Source of the DNA: Voacanga thouarsii
Lineage: Eukaryota; Streptophyta; Magnoliopsida; Gentianales; Apocynaceae
DNA: 64,000 nucleotides
Direction of reading: 5' to 3'
Assembly (NCBI GenBank): GCA_026120185.1
Contig: JANUWF010001614.1
Span: 2,901,501 to 2,965,500 of the forward strand
Within the stretch, counting starts at the first letter, position 1, and every line of letters begins with the position of its first letter. The notes beneath the pieces are model-generated. The model did no database searches and was not told the origin of the DNA. It saw only the letters and a list, made by a program, of their open reading frames with translations. This document shows positions 33,824 to 43,905 of the stretch, in pieces. The translations under genes were made by a program, and so were the position numbers.

Positions 33824-34456
33824 AGTATGATCAAATCAGATTTGACATAGTTTTTCACAGTGGATAAAACTCCACGACTACACCGTGGCTTACATCTATC
33901 TACTCGTAGGAATCATTTCATCCCATAGAATGTTCAGATTGGTGAAATAGTTTTGTCACAAACAAATTTCCTTGGTTGGGACTATGTAAATCCTCTAGAT
34001 AGAATATCCAACAATTGAAAGGAATCACCATTTGCAAGTCTCTTCTGCTGTGTTTAACCCCAAGATGCACTAAGCGATGAAAGGAGAAACTGAATTAAGT
34101 AGCCAAGATAACACCAAATTATTACATTGTTCCCCATCTGGAATCGGAAGTGTAACCATTGACAAATCTGAATTTGTTCTTTGAAATCAATGCCATACTT
34201 TTTATAATTGTTCCCAACAATACAAGTGATGGATTCTCATTTGGATGGAGATAGGATAGACTTCACATCAGTTCTTCAGAATTAGGCATGATAATGATCA
34301 ATTGTTTGAATACGGAGAACCATGGGATAAATCAAAATTAAAATTCAAGTCGTTAGCTGAAAATACCAGTCGAACAAAACAACTTCTGATAAAAGATTGA
34401 AGATCACAAGAGTGAAAACATGATGATCGAACAAAGTAAGGAAAGCAACGAAGAAT
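33824..34456 (-). pseudogene. Copia gag N-terminal relic
   Basis: On the minus strand near 34230-34110 the translation reads HPNENPSLVL, then KSMALISKNKFRFVNG, a decayed version of the copia gag N-terminal pattern (H-P-S-D-x-P, W-x-R-S-M-x-x-A-L-x-A-K-N-K-x-x-F-I-D-G). The rest is interrupted by stops. It lies between the PBS and the nested solo LTR, as expected for gag. Confidence 0.6.
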
Positions 34457-34468
34457 GCTCTGATACCA
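34457..34468 (-). other. Primer-binding site of the degenerate copia
   Basis: The minus strand reads TGGTATCAGAGC, the initiator-Met tRNA complement. The LTR end (CTTTCA on the minus strand, 34473) is four bases away. Confidence 0.8.
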
Positions 34469-34472
34469 ATCT

Positions 34473-34749
34473 TGAAAGCCTTACCCATTGCACAACTACA
34501 TAATGTCCAATGGAACGGAATGGAAAAATCGAAACCTTCTTTATGTTTGGAAAAAGAAAGAATCCTGTAAAAATATTAAGCTTTTGGTTTTAGATCTTGC
34601 TAAAAATTTTTTAAAGATATACAGTTTATGATGATCTAGTTTATTTTCTAATTCTCACTTATTGTGTTTGATGATTAATTTCGATTAATGCATCTTAAAA
34701 TCGTGAAAAGTTTTTATATGTTTGGCCGGCATTAGTGTCATTCAGTCTC
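34473..34749 (-). repeat. 3'-side half of an LTR split by the Tork-like element
   Basis: This stretch runs from beside a PBS to the GTCTC target duplication of the Tork-like insertion. The other half would be 43771-43891, which starts TGTTGAAATTGG directly after a polypurine tract. Together they make an LTR of about 400 bp. It does not visibly match the putative 3' LTR at 27572-27875, so which element owns it is unsettled. Confidence 0.45.
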
Positions 34750-35556
34750 TGTTGGGGACAAACAGACTAAGGGACAAGGGCACGCATAAGTAACGGAACA
34801 AAAATAGAAGTTAAAATTCAACAACAAATCAAACCACGCTTCAAACTATCCTGTAAACCCCTACTCCTTATCAATCCCACACTTGAGTGAAAAATAGGAG
34901 CACCAAGGAAAATGAAAATGGAAGCAATAATAGAAGACAAGAAAACACAACTAAAACACAAGGACAAGGAACACCAAATTTTTACGTGGAAAACCTCTCC
35001 AATGTGAAGAGGAAAAACCACAGGACCTTTAAGTCCACGCTAAAAGCTCCACTAATTAACAAAGAGGAATACAAGATAAAATTCTACAATATACAACTAA
35101 AAATACAGTCACAATAAAGGTGCAACTTCATCAAAAACAAATAAAAAGATGGAAATTAGAGAGAATGCACCATAAATTTTGTCACGTTGTGGCACTCAAA
35201 TCTTTGAATCCGGCTGTCAAAAACTGATCACCATAGATTAGAATACAGAGCTATATCTCCTCTGCAACATATCCAAAATTGAGCCAAATCAAAGAAGAAA
35301 TCACCATCTAATCTTCCAGTAGAAATAGACTACTCAAACAAAATTTTCTGCAACTTCCCCTCATTTCTCTCTCTCTCTCTTTTTGTCCTATTATTTTTCC
35401 ATCTTGTCTCTCACACTCACCGGTTGTTGTTATTGTTGTGTCTTCTGTCTCTCACTTTTTTTTACCAGAGAACAAAACATTTATTTTGGTTGTTGGCTTA
35501 TGGCCTATGAAGTAAATGGCCAATGACTACATAAGTTGGGAGCCAACTACCCAACA
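34750..35556 (-). repeat. 3' LTR of the Tork-like element
   Basis: 807 bp, colinear with 42996-43770. Both end in GGGAGCCAACTACCCAACA and start TGTTGGGG. Differences include a segment present here and shortened in the partner (around 35030-35060), so they are not identical. Confidence 0.92.
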
Positions 35557-35575
35557 AATCTCCCCCCTCCCAACT
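35557..35575 (-). other. Polypurine tract of the Tork-like element
   Basis: The minus strand reads TTGGGAGGGGGGAGATT just before the 3' LTR start TGTTGGG. Confidence 0.85.
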
Positions 35576-36340
35576 ATGTAGAGGAACTTACCATCCCAGC
35601 AAGGGCACAAGAAGCCTCAAACTTCCATTTAGGCAATGCTTTTGTCATCATATTAGCCATGTTATCATCTGTATGAACTTTTTCAAGTTCTACCAATTTG
35701 TCATCCAATACCTCACGTATCCAATGATACCTCACATTAATGTGTTTGGATCTTAAATAAAAAGTTGGATTCTTACCAAGATGAATAGCACTTTGGCTAT
35801 CATAATGTAGCACAAACTTCCCTTGAGAGTGGCCAAGCTCCTAAAGAAAACCTCTTCATCCAAAGCAACTTTTTACAAGCCTCTGTAACTGCAACAAATT
35901 CAGCTTCTATAGTAGACATGCAACACATCTTTGCAACCGAGATTGCCATGATACAACTCCTCTTGCAAAGGTAATCAAGTAACCGGAAATAGACTTTCTC
36001 AAATTAATATCTCCAACCATATCTGAATCTGTATAGCTATCGAGAATAGGTTTCTCACTGCCAAAACAGAGTCTCGTATTAGAAGTACCATGAAAATATC
36101 TCAAAATCCACTTCACAACATTCCAATGTTCTCTTCCCGGATTAGAAAGAAAATGACTAACAATACCAACAACATGAGCTATATCAGGCCTTGTACAAAT
36201 GATAGCATACATCAAACTACCAACTCCTTAGGCATAGGAAACTTTCTACATATCTTGCTTGTCTTCTTGAGTAGAGAGGCATTGTTCTGCACTTAATTTG
36301 AAGTGACTAGCAAGAGGAGTGCTCACGGCTTTGGACTTAT
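35576..36340 (-). pseudogene. Tork-like RNase H and RT C-terminal part
   Basis: The frame at 36215-35907 reads MMYAIICTRPDIAHVVGIVS, then HWNVVKWILRYFHGT and DSYTDSDMVGDINLRKS, the RNase H start. The frame at 35813-35574 continues with HYDSQSAIHLGKNPTF and KHINVRYHWIRE. One frameshift separates them. Catalytic D positions are recognisable. Confidence 0.85.
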
Positions 36341-36864
36341 CCATCTTGAATCTGTGCATCACCTTCTAAATGTAGCTTTCCTAAGATAACCAAAGCTTCT
36401 TGGCATTCCTATCACAGGAAATCTTTGCTCCAAGAATCTGGTTGGCTAGTTCTAACATTTTCATAGTAAAAGACTTGCTTTAACCTATCAATCCTGGAAG
36501 CATTTTTTCTAACAATAAGCATGTCATCAATATACATCAAAAGAATAATAAAATCATCATCATAAAACTTTTGCACAAATATACAATGGTCTGAAATAGT
36601 CTTCTTGTAGCCTTACTTCCTCATAATAGACTCAAATTCAAGCCATACAATCTTTTCTTCAATTTGCAAACATAATCTTCTTTTCCTTTCACTTAAAATC
36701 CCTCTGGCTATTCCATATAGATTTCTTTTTTAAGATCACCATGAAGAAAAGCTATCTTCACATCCATCTACTCAATCTCCAAGTCAATACTAGTAGCTAA
36801 ACCAAGCACAACTCTAATAGATGACATTTTTACAATGAGAGAAAATATCTCTGAGAAGTCTATA
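36341..36864 (-). pseudogene. Tork-like RT catalytic part
   Basis: The translation near 36790-36680 gives MDVKIAFLHGDLKKEIYMEQ and near 36535-36515 LMYIDDMLIV, so the Y-x-D-D box survives. Stops lie between these blocks. The upstream part of the enzyme is on the far side of the solo LTR at 40268-40560. Confidence 0.8.
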
Positions 36865-39199
36865 TGTAACACCCCATACCCTAGGTAGCTAGATAGGGCA
36901 GGATGTCGCCCCGTCCAAAGGACTAGGGGTCTTTATAACGAGGTACAAAATAAAAACGAAAACTGCTAAATAAAATCAAAAGAATAATTCCATTACATCC
37001 GAAAGCAAAACTTATACAAGTCTGGAACTCAAAACTAACAAACGTCTCTTGAACCAAATTCAAAAACACAACTAAATAAATAAATTGGAGCTCAACCCTA
37101 GCTTTGCCCCGCTTAATGTAAGCAATCCCCTAAAATCATGATATAAAATGTGTAAGATTAACATCTTACAAGTCCTGTGTGTGCAAATTTCAATTATAAC
37201 CATTTCGTATATGCAGGTTTATCAAAACTACAAAATTGTGTTTGCAAGTCAATTTCATCAATAATAGTTATACAAAGAAGCTTTGCTCAAGAAATCCAAA
37301 ATAATTCACAATAAATCACTGTTTTATCACATTCATAATTTATTAAGTAGGGATTAGCAAATGATTCAACAATATAGTAACGCAATCCATATCATGGTTA
37401 CCACCATGATAGCTTCCCCAATGTATTCTTTCAATAATGGGCAGTGGGGGATCCACCCACTAGATGAGATACTCCTCCATCTCTACACCCAATACTCCGA
37501 TTGTCCAATCCGGATCAACAATGTCCACATGGACCAATATGCTAGCGCGGACGGCCTGACTAAGTAGTACTGTTGCCTTTCTAAGTTGAGTTCATCTTCT
37601 GGAGAAGGCCTCCTGCCAGAAGAGTCACTCTTACTCTTCAAAACTAGTCCTACTAGCCTACTCTCGCTGAGTACTCAACGCTCCCCGATTAGGGGTAGAA
37701 TCATTTTTCCTTTTTTGGAAGTCTTTAATTAGTTTGATTGCAAAACGTGATTTTCATAATAGCATTTTCAAATCGTTTAACAATAGTTTAAGAAATCATA
37801 TTTTAAATTGAACCATTAAAATTTAGCAAATTCGTTTTGAAAATAAAACATCTACGTTTCCAATCCAAGTTTCACAATAATCCAATATAACTCATCATTT
37901 TTAGTGAAGGCTCAATCTTTGTGTCATAACATCATATTGACATCAATTCCAAATAACATTATAAAAATTGCTTGCAAACATATAACTTGTATGAAAACAG
38001 TTATGCAGGAACTTACTTAAATATACTCAGCAATCAACCACAGCAATGTTTGCCCTTTCTTCAAATCTCTTCCTTATCTAAAATCAATGATTCTCTAATT
38101 AGAATCCAAATATTAACCCTCTATCATCATGCATCATGAATCTCTATGATCATATTACTCATCTAATTCATCCATGGCATCTAGATGGATTAATTCATCA
38201 AATCATCTCTATAGCTTCCCATTATCATGCATCTCATCATTATGCATGCTTAAAATCAAATCAACTCATCTAGGCCATGACCTCCAATATTCGCCCTCCC
38301 TTAATCTCATATAATGAACATATTCGCTTCAAAAGGTCTCATCTTTAATCACCACGCAATAGATCTAGGTCATCATAGCATTATTTAACTATGTTCAAAG
38401 TCATACATGCCTAGTTCATTCTATTGCTCTTTCAAACTCATCAATCTAGTCTATTTATGCTTTTCGTGCTAACTCCATGCATAATAATACCACCATAAAA
38501 TCAATCTTATGCAAGACAAAAGGGATTGAGACCAAAAATACCTCTTGGCAAGACATACTAAGAGCAAAGGTGACGCCTTTGGTGGTTGCTTAAATTTGCT
38601 TTGGAAGGAAGAGTTGATTGGTGGCTCTTGGACCTTTGTTCGGAAATTTCCAACAATAGAGGAGAAGAATCATCCCCTTGATGACCGAGATTTAAGAGAA
38701 AAGAAGAAGATTAATTGAATATAAGTTGAAAGGGGTTGAAAAGTTACTCACCTTTAGTTTAGTTCTCAATTTTGGAGAGGATTGGAGATTGCAATGGACG
38801 CAAGCCTTAGAGAGAGAGTGGCGGCTAGAATTTCCAGATTTAGAGAGTGTTTAGGGTTTGTTTGAGGGCTGGTTAATGAAGAAGATAGGTTAGGGTTGGG
38901 TGTTTTAAGGTTTGGAAGAAGTGGTTCTTGTTTTGGGCTCTTGATCACAAGAAGGAAAGGTGACAGCTTTTGGTCTCCTTGGTTTAGACGAGATTGAGTA
39001 GGGTTTGAGGAGGTTTTTGGTGGCTATTTCTGGTTGTTATGGTGGCCAAAAGTAAGAGGAAAAAGGGAAGGAAAGATGCTGATTTTCTGGCTACTCTTGG
39101 ACGAGATTAGAAGGGGAAAGATTAGGGTTTTATGTAGCTATTTTGCTAGACTGTTAGAGGGACTTTTGGTACAGGCTTTGGGCTGAAAATTTCATGAGA

Positions 39200-39200
<1 letters not shown>

Positions 39201-39246
<46 letters not shown>
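39201..39246. repeat. TG microsatellite in solo LTR copy 3
   Basis: Forty-six bases of uninterrupted TG, at the position matching the CA tract of copy 2 and the short TG tract of copy 1. Confidence 0.95.
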
Positions 39247-39248
<2 letters not shown>

Positions 39249-39990
39249 CAGTGACAAAATTCTAGAGGCAATGGGGCTGAAATTCCGGTATTCTTTTGGC
39301 TAAATTCAAGTCATAATTGGTTAGTGTTTTCTTAATTAACCCTAACTAGGTTTTGGGAGTGTTTTACGTAAGTTGTCTTTACCCTATGTGGCGGCTGCTA
39401 TGGGGGAGTTTTCCAGAAAACCATAGAAAGGTTTTAGGTCATTTATTTAGGGAATAGATTAATTAATCCCCTATATTAATTTGAGTAATTTTTAAACAGC
39501 TATTAAATGGCTATATGGTAAGAAAATTTCTAGTTTCCTAATCCTTGTAACTGCTGAATTTTCCCCTTCCTTTTCCCCTCAAAATTTCGAAACTCTTGGC
39601 TTAATCCAAGAGACACACATCTCATTTAAATCCAGCTTTTTGCCTTCTATTTTCTAAAAAAAAATATTATTTGGAAGAAGATTAAAATAAGGGGATTCAT
39701 TTCCTTGAAAACAATACCTATATAATCTCCTATATTTTATCTCCTAATATATTATTTGAATACAGCTTTTAAAAATCTAAACTATTAATCTTTAAAATTC
39801 TCTAAAAGATTATGATAGGATATTAGGAACAAAATTTAATTTATTAATTTTATAAAATAATTTCTAAGATAAAACACCCCCAATTTTTAGGAAATTGGTC
39901 TCTAAAACCTTAAGGATTTCGGCCAAAGCTAGGAAAAATTAGGGTAGAAGGAAAATAAAATAAAAAAAAAGAGAGAATTTGAGATAGCTA

Positions 39991-40045
39991 GGATTCGAAC
40001 TCAAGTCCACCAAAGAACACACACAAAGCTCTATCCACTAAACCA
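39991..40045 (-). promoter_or_regulatory. tRNA-like A/B-box module in solo LTR copy 3
   Basis: The minus strand has TGGTTTAGTGG (40035-40045), a perfect box A, then GATAGAGC, and AGTTCGAATCC (39991-40001), box B with one mismatch at its first base. The spacing is 33 bp. It is the best-preserved of the three modules. Confidence 0.6.
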
Positions 40046-40267
40046 CATTGATTCCTGGCAATTATTCTCCTAATAAATTCCCTTCAATAAAGTAAAACTC
40101 AACTACTTCAAATACCTCAATCACTTCAAGAACAAATTAATTCATGCAACAACAAATTGATATTTTCATGAAAATAATTTAAATCATCAAATGTGTATAA
40201 CTCAATATGACATGCATGACTTTTCCCCATTTAATAAAGATGGTCTAATATGGGGTATTACACTATA

Positions 40268-40560
40268 CCTTTCCTCTGACTAAAGCCCTTGACAACTAAT
40301 CTAGCTTTGTACTATAGGTGAGAAGAATTCTTTTCCTGCTTCAATCTGTAGACCCATCTATTCTTCAAAGCCTTCTTGCCCTTAGGCAATTTTACCAAGT
40401 CAAATGTGTGATTGTCAAACAAAGACTTCATTTCATCTTTCATTGTATTGAAACCATTGACCTTTCTGCTCACTTTCCATGGCTTCCTGATAGCATTCTG
40501 GTTCTTCCCCATTAGTCAAAAGCACGTACTCATATGGAGAATACTTGGTAGAAGGCTATC
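40268..40560 (-). pseudogene. Tork-like RT N-terminal part
   Basis: The frame at 40512-40312 reads MKDEMKSLFDNHTFDLVKLP followed by KNRWVYRLKQE, the start of the copia RT domain (usually EMDSLMKNNTWELVPLP and KWVFKIK). It is cut off from the catalytic part by the solo LTR. Confidence 0.82.
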
Positions 40561-40659
40561 TATCTCTAGTAGATCTCTTGAGTGGAAGATCCTGTGGTTC
40601 TTCTGGCAAATCTGCAACTACTGGAATCTGAATATAAGTAGCATCATCATCTGGGATGT

Positions 40660-41600
40660 CTAAATCCATAATACCATAGTTATTAGCATCAATATTATCC
40701 TACTGCATATCTGTTTATGTACCATCTTCAGTTGTATCGGGTAAATGATGTCCAGTCTCTGAATCCAAATCAACCAGATCATGCTGAACCTGTGACTTTG
40801 TCTTCTGAGCTTTCTCAATGTCATTAATAGTCTGATCCTCAAAGAACACCACATCTCTGTTTCTAACTAGCTTCTTCTCAACTGGATTATAGAGTCTATA
40901 TCCAAACTCATCTTGGTCATATCCAAGAAATATACACTGTCTTATCTTTGCATCCAATTTAGACCTTTCATCTTTTGGAATATGAACAAAGGCACAACAG
41001 CCAAAGACATGCAAGTGATCATAAGAAGCTTTCTTACCAGACCAAACATTCTCAGGAACATCTCCATCTAAAGTAATAGTGGGAGATAGATTAATGACAT
41101 GAGCCATTGTATGCAACGCTTCACTCCAAAACGAATTTGGTAATTTGGCCTCTGAAAGCAAAGATCTAACTCTCTCAACTAGAGTTCTGTTCATCCTTTC
41201 TGCTAAACCATTCAACTGAGGGGTCTTAGGAGGAGTCTTTTGATGTCTGATACCTAGTTGTCTATTGTACTTATCAAATAGTCTACTGTACTCACCACCA
41301 TTATCTAATCGGATACACCTAATTTTCTTTCCAGTTTCTCATTCAACAGAAGTCTAAAACTACTTGAATTTATCTAAGACCTGATCTTTAATTCTCAAGG
41401 TATAAACCCATAAACTCCTTGAATGGTCATCAAAGTCATAAAGTAAGATGTACCACTGAATGACTATACCTTTAATAGACCACAAACATCAAAATGAATC
41501 AATTCCAACAACTTAGATTTTCTTGAAGGAGGGTTAGTCTTGACACCCTATTTTACTTCCCTACTAGATAATGAGTGCATTTTTCTAGCTTTGCAGTACT
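40660..41600 (-). pseudogene. Tork-like integrase
   Basis: The frame at 41215-40715 begins inside QLNGLAERMNRTLVERVRS (catalytic Glu in the ER) and continues PNSFWSEALHTMAHVINLSP, HVFGCCAFVHIP, IFLGYDQDEFGYRLYNP, the copia integrase C-terminus. Upstream broken pieces near 41330-41290 include RLDNGGEY, with the second catalytic Asp. Stops and a frameshift interrupt the core. Confidence 0.87.
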
Positions 41601-42112
41601 AACTCCCGAAATTGCATTATTTCTGATTAAACGGTTAAGTCCTTTCTCATTGATGTGACTGAGCCGCTTATGCCATAGTTCATGTGAGATTTTGTTGTCC
41701 CCCACATTAACACTAGCACCAAAAATCAAAGCCTACATTAAATATAGATTAGAACATTTTTTACCTCGAGCTACAACAAGAGAACCCTTGGAAAGTTTCA
41801 CTGTCCACCATCAAAGTTGTTACAGAAACTATCACTATCAATTCTACCAACTGAAATTAGATTTAATCGAACATCTGGAGCATGTCTGACATCTCTAAGC
41901 AACAACTGACTGCCATTACTGGTCTTCAAGAAAAAATCACCCATGCTAATAACTTTGGATATACCATCATTGCCCATCTTTAAAACTCCAAAGTCACCAG
42001 GAGAATATACAAAGAAGAAGTCTCTTTTGGCTATAACATGAAGTGAAGCTCTTGTATCTATTACCCAATCAGTGTCATGAGAGGCATAACTGCTCACATC
42101 CTCATCAAACAC
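41601..42112 (-). pseudogene. Tork-like protease and GAG-pre-integrase
   Basis: The frame at 42112-41798 reads DTDWVIDTRASLHVIAKRDF, where a working protease has DTGASLH or DSGASFH; Gly is Arg here. It continues KMGNDGISKVISMGDF and DVRHAPDVRLNLISVGR, the standard lead into GAG-pre-integrase. Confidence 0.82.
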
Positions 42113-42950
42113 AAGAACAAGGTCTCGTGAAGAAATGGTAGTAACAACCTGATTTCCACTATCATCCTTTGCTTCTGAAGTATTAGTATCTTTCTTGTTT
42201 TCCTTCTTCCATTTGAAGCAATTTCTTTTAATGTATCCCTTCTTGCCACAATGATGACATTCAACATCCTTGTACCTGGACCTAGACTTACTTCTGCTCT
42301 TGTCTCTGTTTGTCTAAACCTTGCTTTTACTCTTTCCTCGGCTTTCAGTAACAAGAGCCTCAGACTGAGAAGATGAACATCCTGAAATTCTCCTTCTAAC
42401 CTCTTTATTAAGGATAGCATATTCCAAAGACATGACACTAATAGAAGTAGAGTTAGTGTAAGAAACCCGAAATGTCTCTCGAGAATCAGGCAAACTGCTA
42501 AGCAAACAAAGTCTCATAATCTCATCATCAAATTTAATTCCCACATTTGGCAACTAATCAATAAGACACTGAAAGTCATTTATATGGTCCATCACATGAG
42601 TTCCTTCTTTGTATTTCAAATTTATCATCTGTTTTAATAGGAATAGCTTATTGTTACCAGTTTTTGAAGCATATAAATTTTCGAGTTTCTTCTATAATTA
42701 CTTGGCATTAGTTTCATTTGCAATATGACTACAAACATTCTCCTCAACCTAATACCTAATATAACTACAAACTTGTTGATGCTCGAAGTCCCATTTTTCA
42801 TCAGATTTATTTTTAGGCTTTTGAGAAGTAAACACAAACAAATGAAAACCCTTCACAAACAATAAATCTTTCATATTTCCTTGCCAACTATGATAGTTTG
42901 AACCATTTAAACTAATCATTCAACTAGCAATATTCTCCATAATTCAAACA
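42094..42950 (-). pseudogene. Tork-like gag
   Basis: Minus-strand pieces include a DLLFVKGFHLF-type stretch near 42860, NVGIKFDDEIMRLCLLSSLP near 42540, and a zinc knuckle near 42245 reading C-H-H-C-G-K-K-G-Y-I-K-R-N-C, where the CCHC histidine is Tyr. Stops occur between them. Gag would form the particle and package RNA. Confidence 0.8.
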
Positions 42951-42980
42951 AGCAAAATTCACCAAGCACCAATCAGGAAC

Positions 42981-42993
42981 GCTCTGATACCAC
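42981..42993 (-). other. Primer-binding site of the Tork-like element
   Basis: The minus strand reads GTGGTATCAGAGC, an initiator-Met tRNA complement, two bases from the 5' LTR end. Confidence 0.9.
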
Positions 42994-42995
42994 TT

Positions 42996-43770
42996 TGTTG
43001 GGGAACAAACAGACCAAGGGACAGGGGCACACACAAGTAGAGAAACAAAAATAGAAGCTAAAATTCAACAACAAATCAAATGACGCTTCAAACCATCCTA
43101 TAAACCTCTACTCCTTATCAACCCGACACTTGAATAAAAAATAGGAGCACCAAGAAAAATGAAAATGGTAGTAATAATGGAAGATAAGAAAACACAGCCA
43201 AAACACAATAACAAAGCACACTAAATTTTTACGTGGAAAACCTTTCCAATGTGAAGAGGAAACACCACGAAACCTTCGGGTAATCACCCAAGAGGAATAT
43301 AAGATAGAGTTACATAACATACAACTGAAAATACAGCCACAATGAAGCTACAACTTCATCAAAAACAAATAAAGAGATGAAAATTGGAGAGAATGCACCA
43401 TAAATTTCGTCACTATTGCGGCACTTAAATCTCTAAATCCGACCGTCAAAAACTGATCACTACCGTGAATATAGAGTTATGTTTGCTCTACAACATATCC
43501 AAAACTAAACCAAATCGGAGAAGAAATCGCCATCCGATTGTCTAGTAGAAGTAGACTGCTCAACCAGATTTTTCTGCAACTTCCTCTCCTTTCTCTTTTT
43601 GTCCGATTGTTTTTCTATCTTGTCTCTCATACTCACCAACCATTGTTATTGTTGTTTCTTCTGTCTCACTTTTGTTTACTAGAGAACAAAACATTTATTT
43701 TGGTTGTTGGCTTATTTCCCACGAAGTAAATGGCCAATGACTACATAAGTTGGGAGCCAACTACCCAACA
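42996..43770 (-). repeat. 5' LTR of the Tork-like element
   Basis: 775 bp, partner of 34750-35556, with the GTCTC duplication immediately outside at 43771. Confidence 0.92.
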
Positions 43771-43905
43771 GTCTCTACATTGCTTAGATTCGGATCAAAG
43801 TTCTCCTCACATGTCTATTCTGCCAAGGCATGCATTTGTTGTATTTCTGTTGTAGGAAAAGGTTCCAATTGTGTTGTCTCCAATTTCAACACCCCCTCCC
43901 CCAAA
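43771..43905 (-). repeat. 5'-side half of the split LTR with its polypurine tract
   Basis: On the minus strand TTTGGGGGAGGGGG (43892-43905) is followed by TGTTGAAATTGG (43891 downward), a PPT/LTR junction. The LTR then runs into the GTCTC duplication and resumes at 34749. A PPT on one side and a PBS on the other of one LTR would mean element DNA on both sides, as in tandem elements sharing an LTR; this is uncertain. Confidence 0.42.

Larger units (their letters stand above)
27572..34475 (-). mobile_element. Degenerate Ty1/copia element interrupted by a solo LTR
   Basis: From right to left on the minus strand: initiator-Met PBS (34457-34468), gag N-terminal relic, solo LTR insertion (30278-33818), gag zinc knuckle, protease motif, integrase relic, an RT start fused to the RNase H end, a polypurine tract and a putative 3' LTR (27572-27875). 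The order is that of copia. All frames are broken and most of RT/RNase H is deleted. The left LTR boundary is provisional. Confidence 0.7.
36865..40262 (-). repeat. Solo LTR, TGTAACACCCC family, copy 3 (inside Tork-like RT)
   Basis: 3398 bp, opening TGTAACACCCCATACCC and closing GGGGTATTACA, with perfect CTATA duplications at 36860-36864 and 40263-40267. The first and last 11 bases are near-perfect inverted complements. It is colinear with copy 1 and reverse to copy 2. It has no coding interior. It sits inside an element that is itself nested, so it is among the youngest insertions here. Confidence 0.92.
34750..43770 (-). mobile_element. Tork/Tnt1-like Ty1/copia retrotransposon with nested solo LTR
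   Basis: Direct LTRs (34750-35556 and 42996-43770) with TGTTGGGGA and CCCAACA ends, PBS, PPT and a 5-bp target duplication GTCTC (34745-34749, 43771-43775) define the element. On the minus strand: gag, protease, integrase, RT, RNase H. A 3.4 kb solo LTR (36865-40262) splits RT. Excluding it, the element is about 5.6 kb, normal for this lineage. Stops and frameshifts make it inactive, but long open pieces remain, so it is younger than its copia neighbours. Confidence 0.92.
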
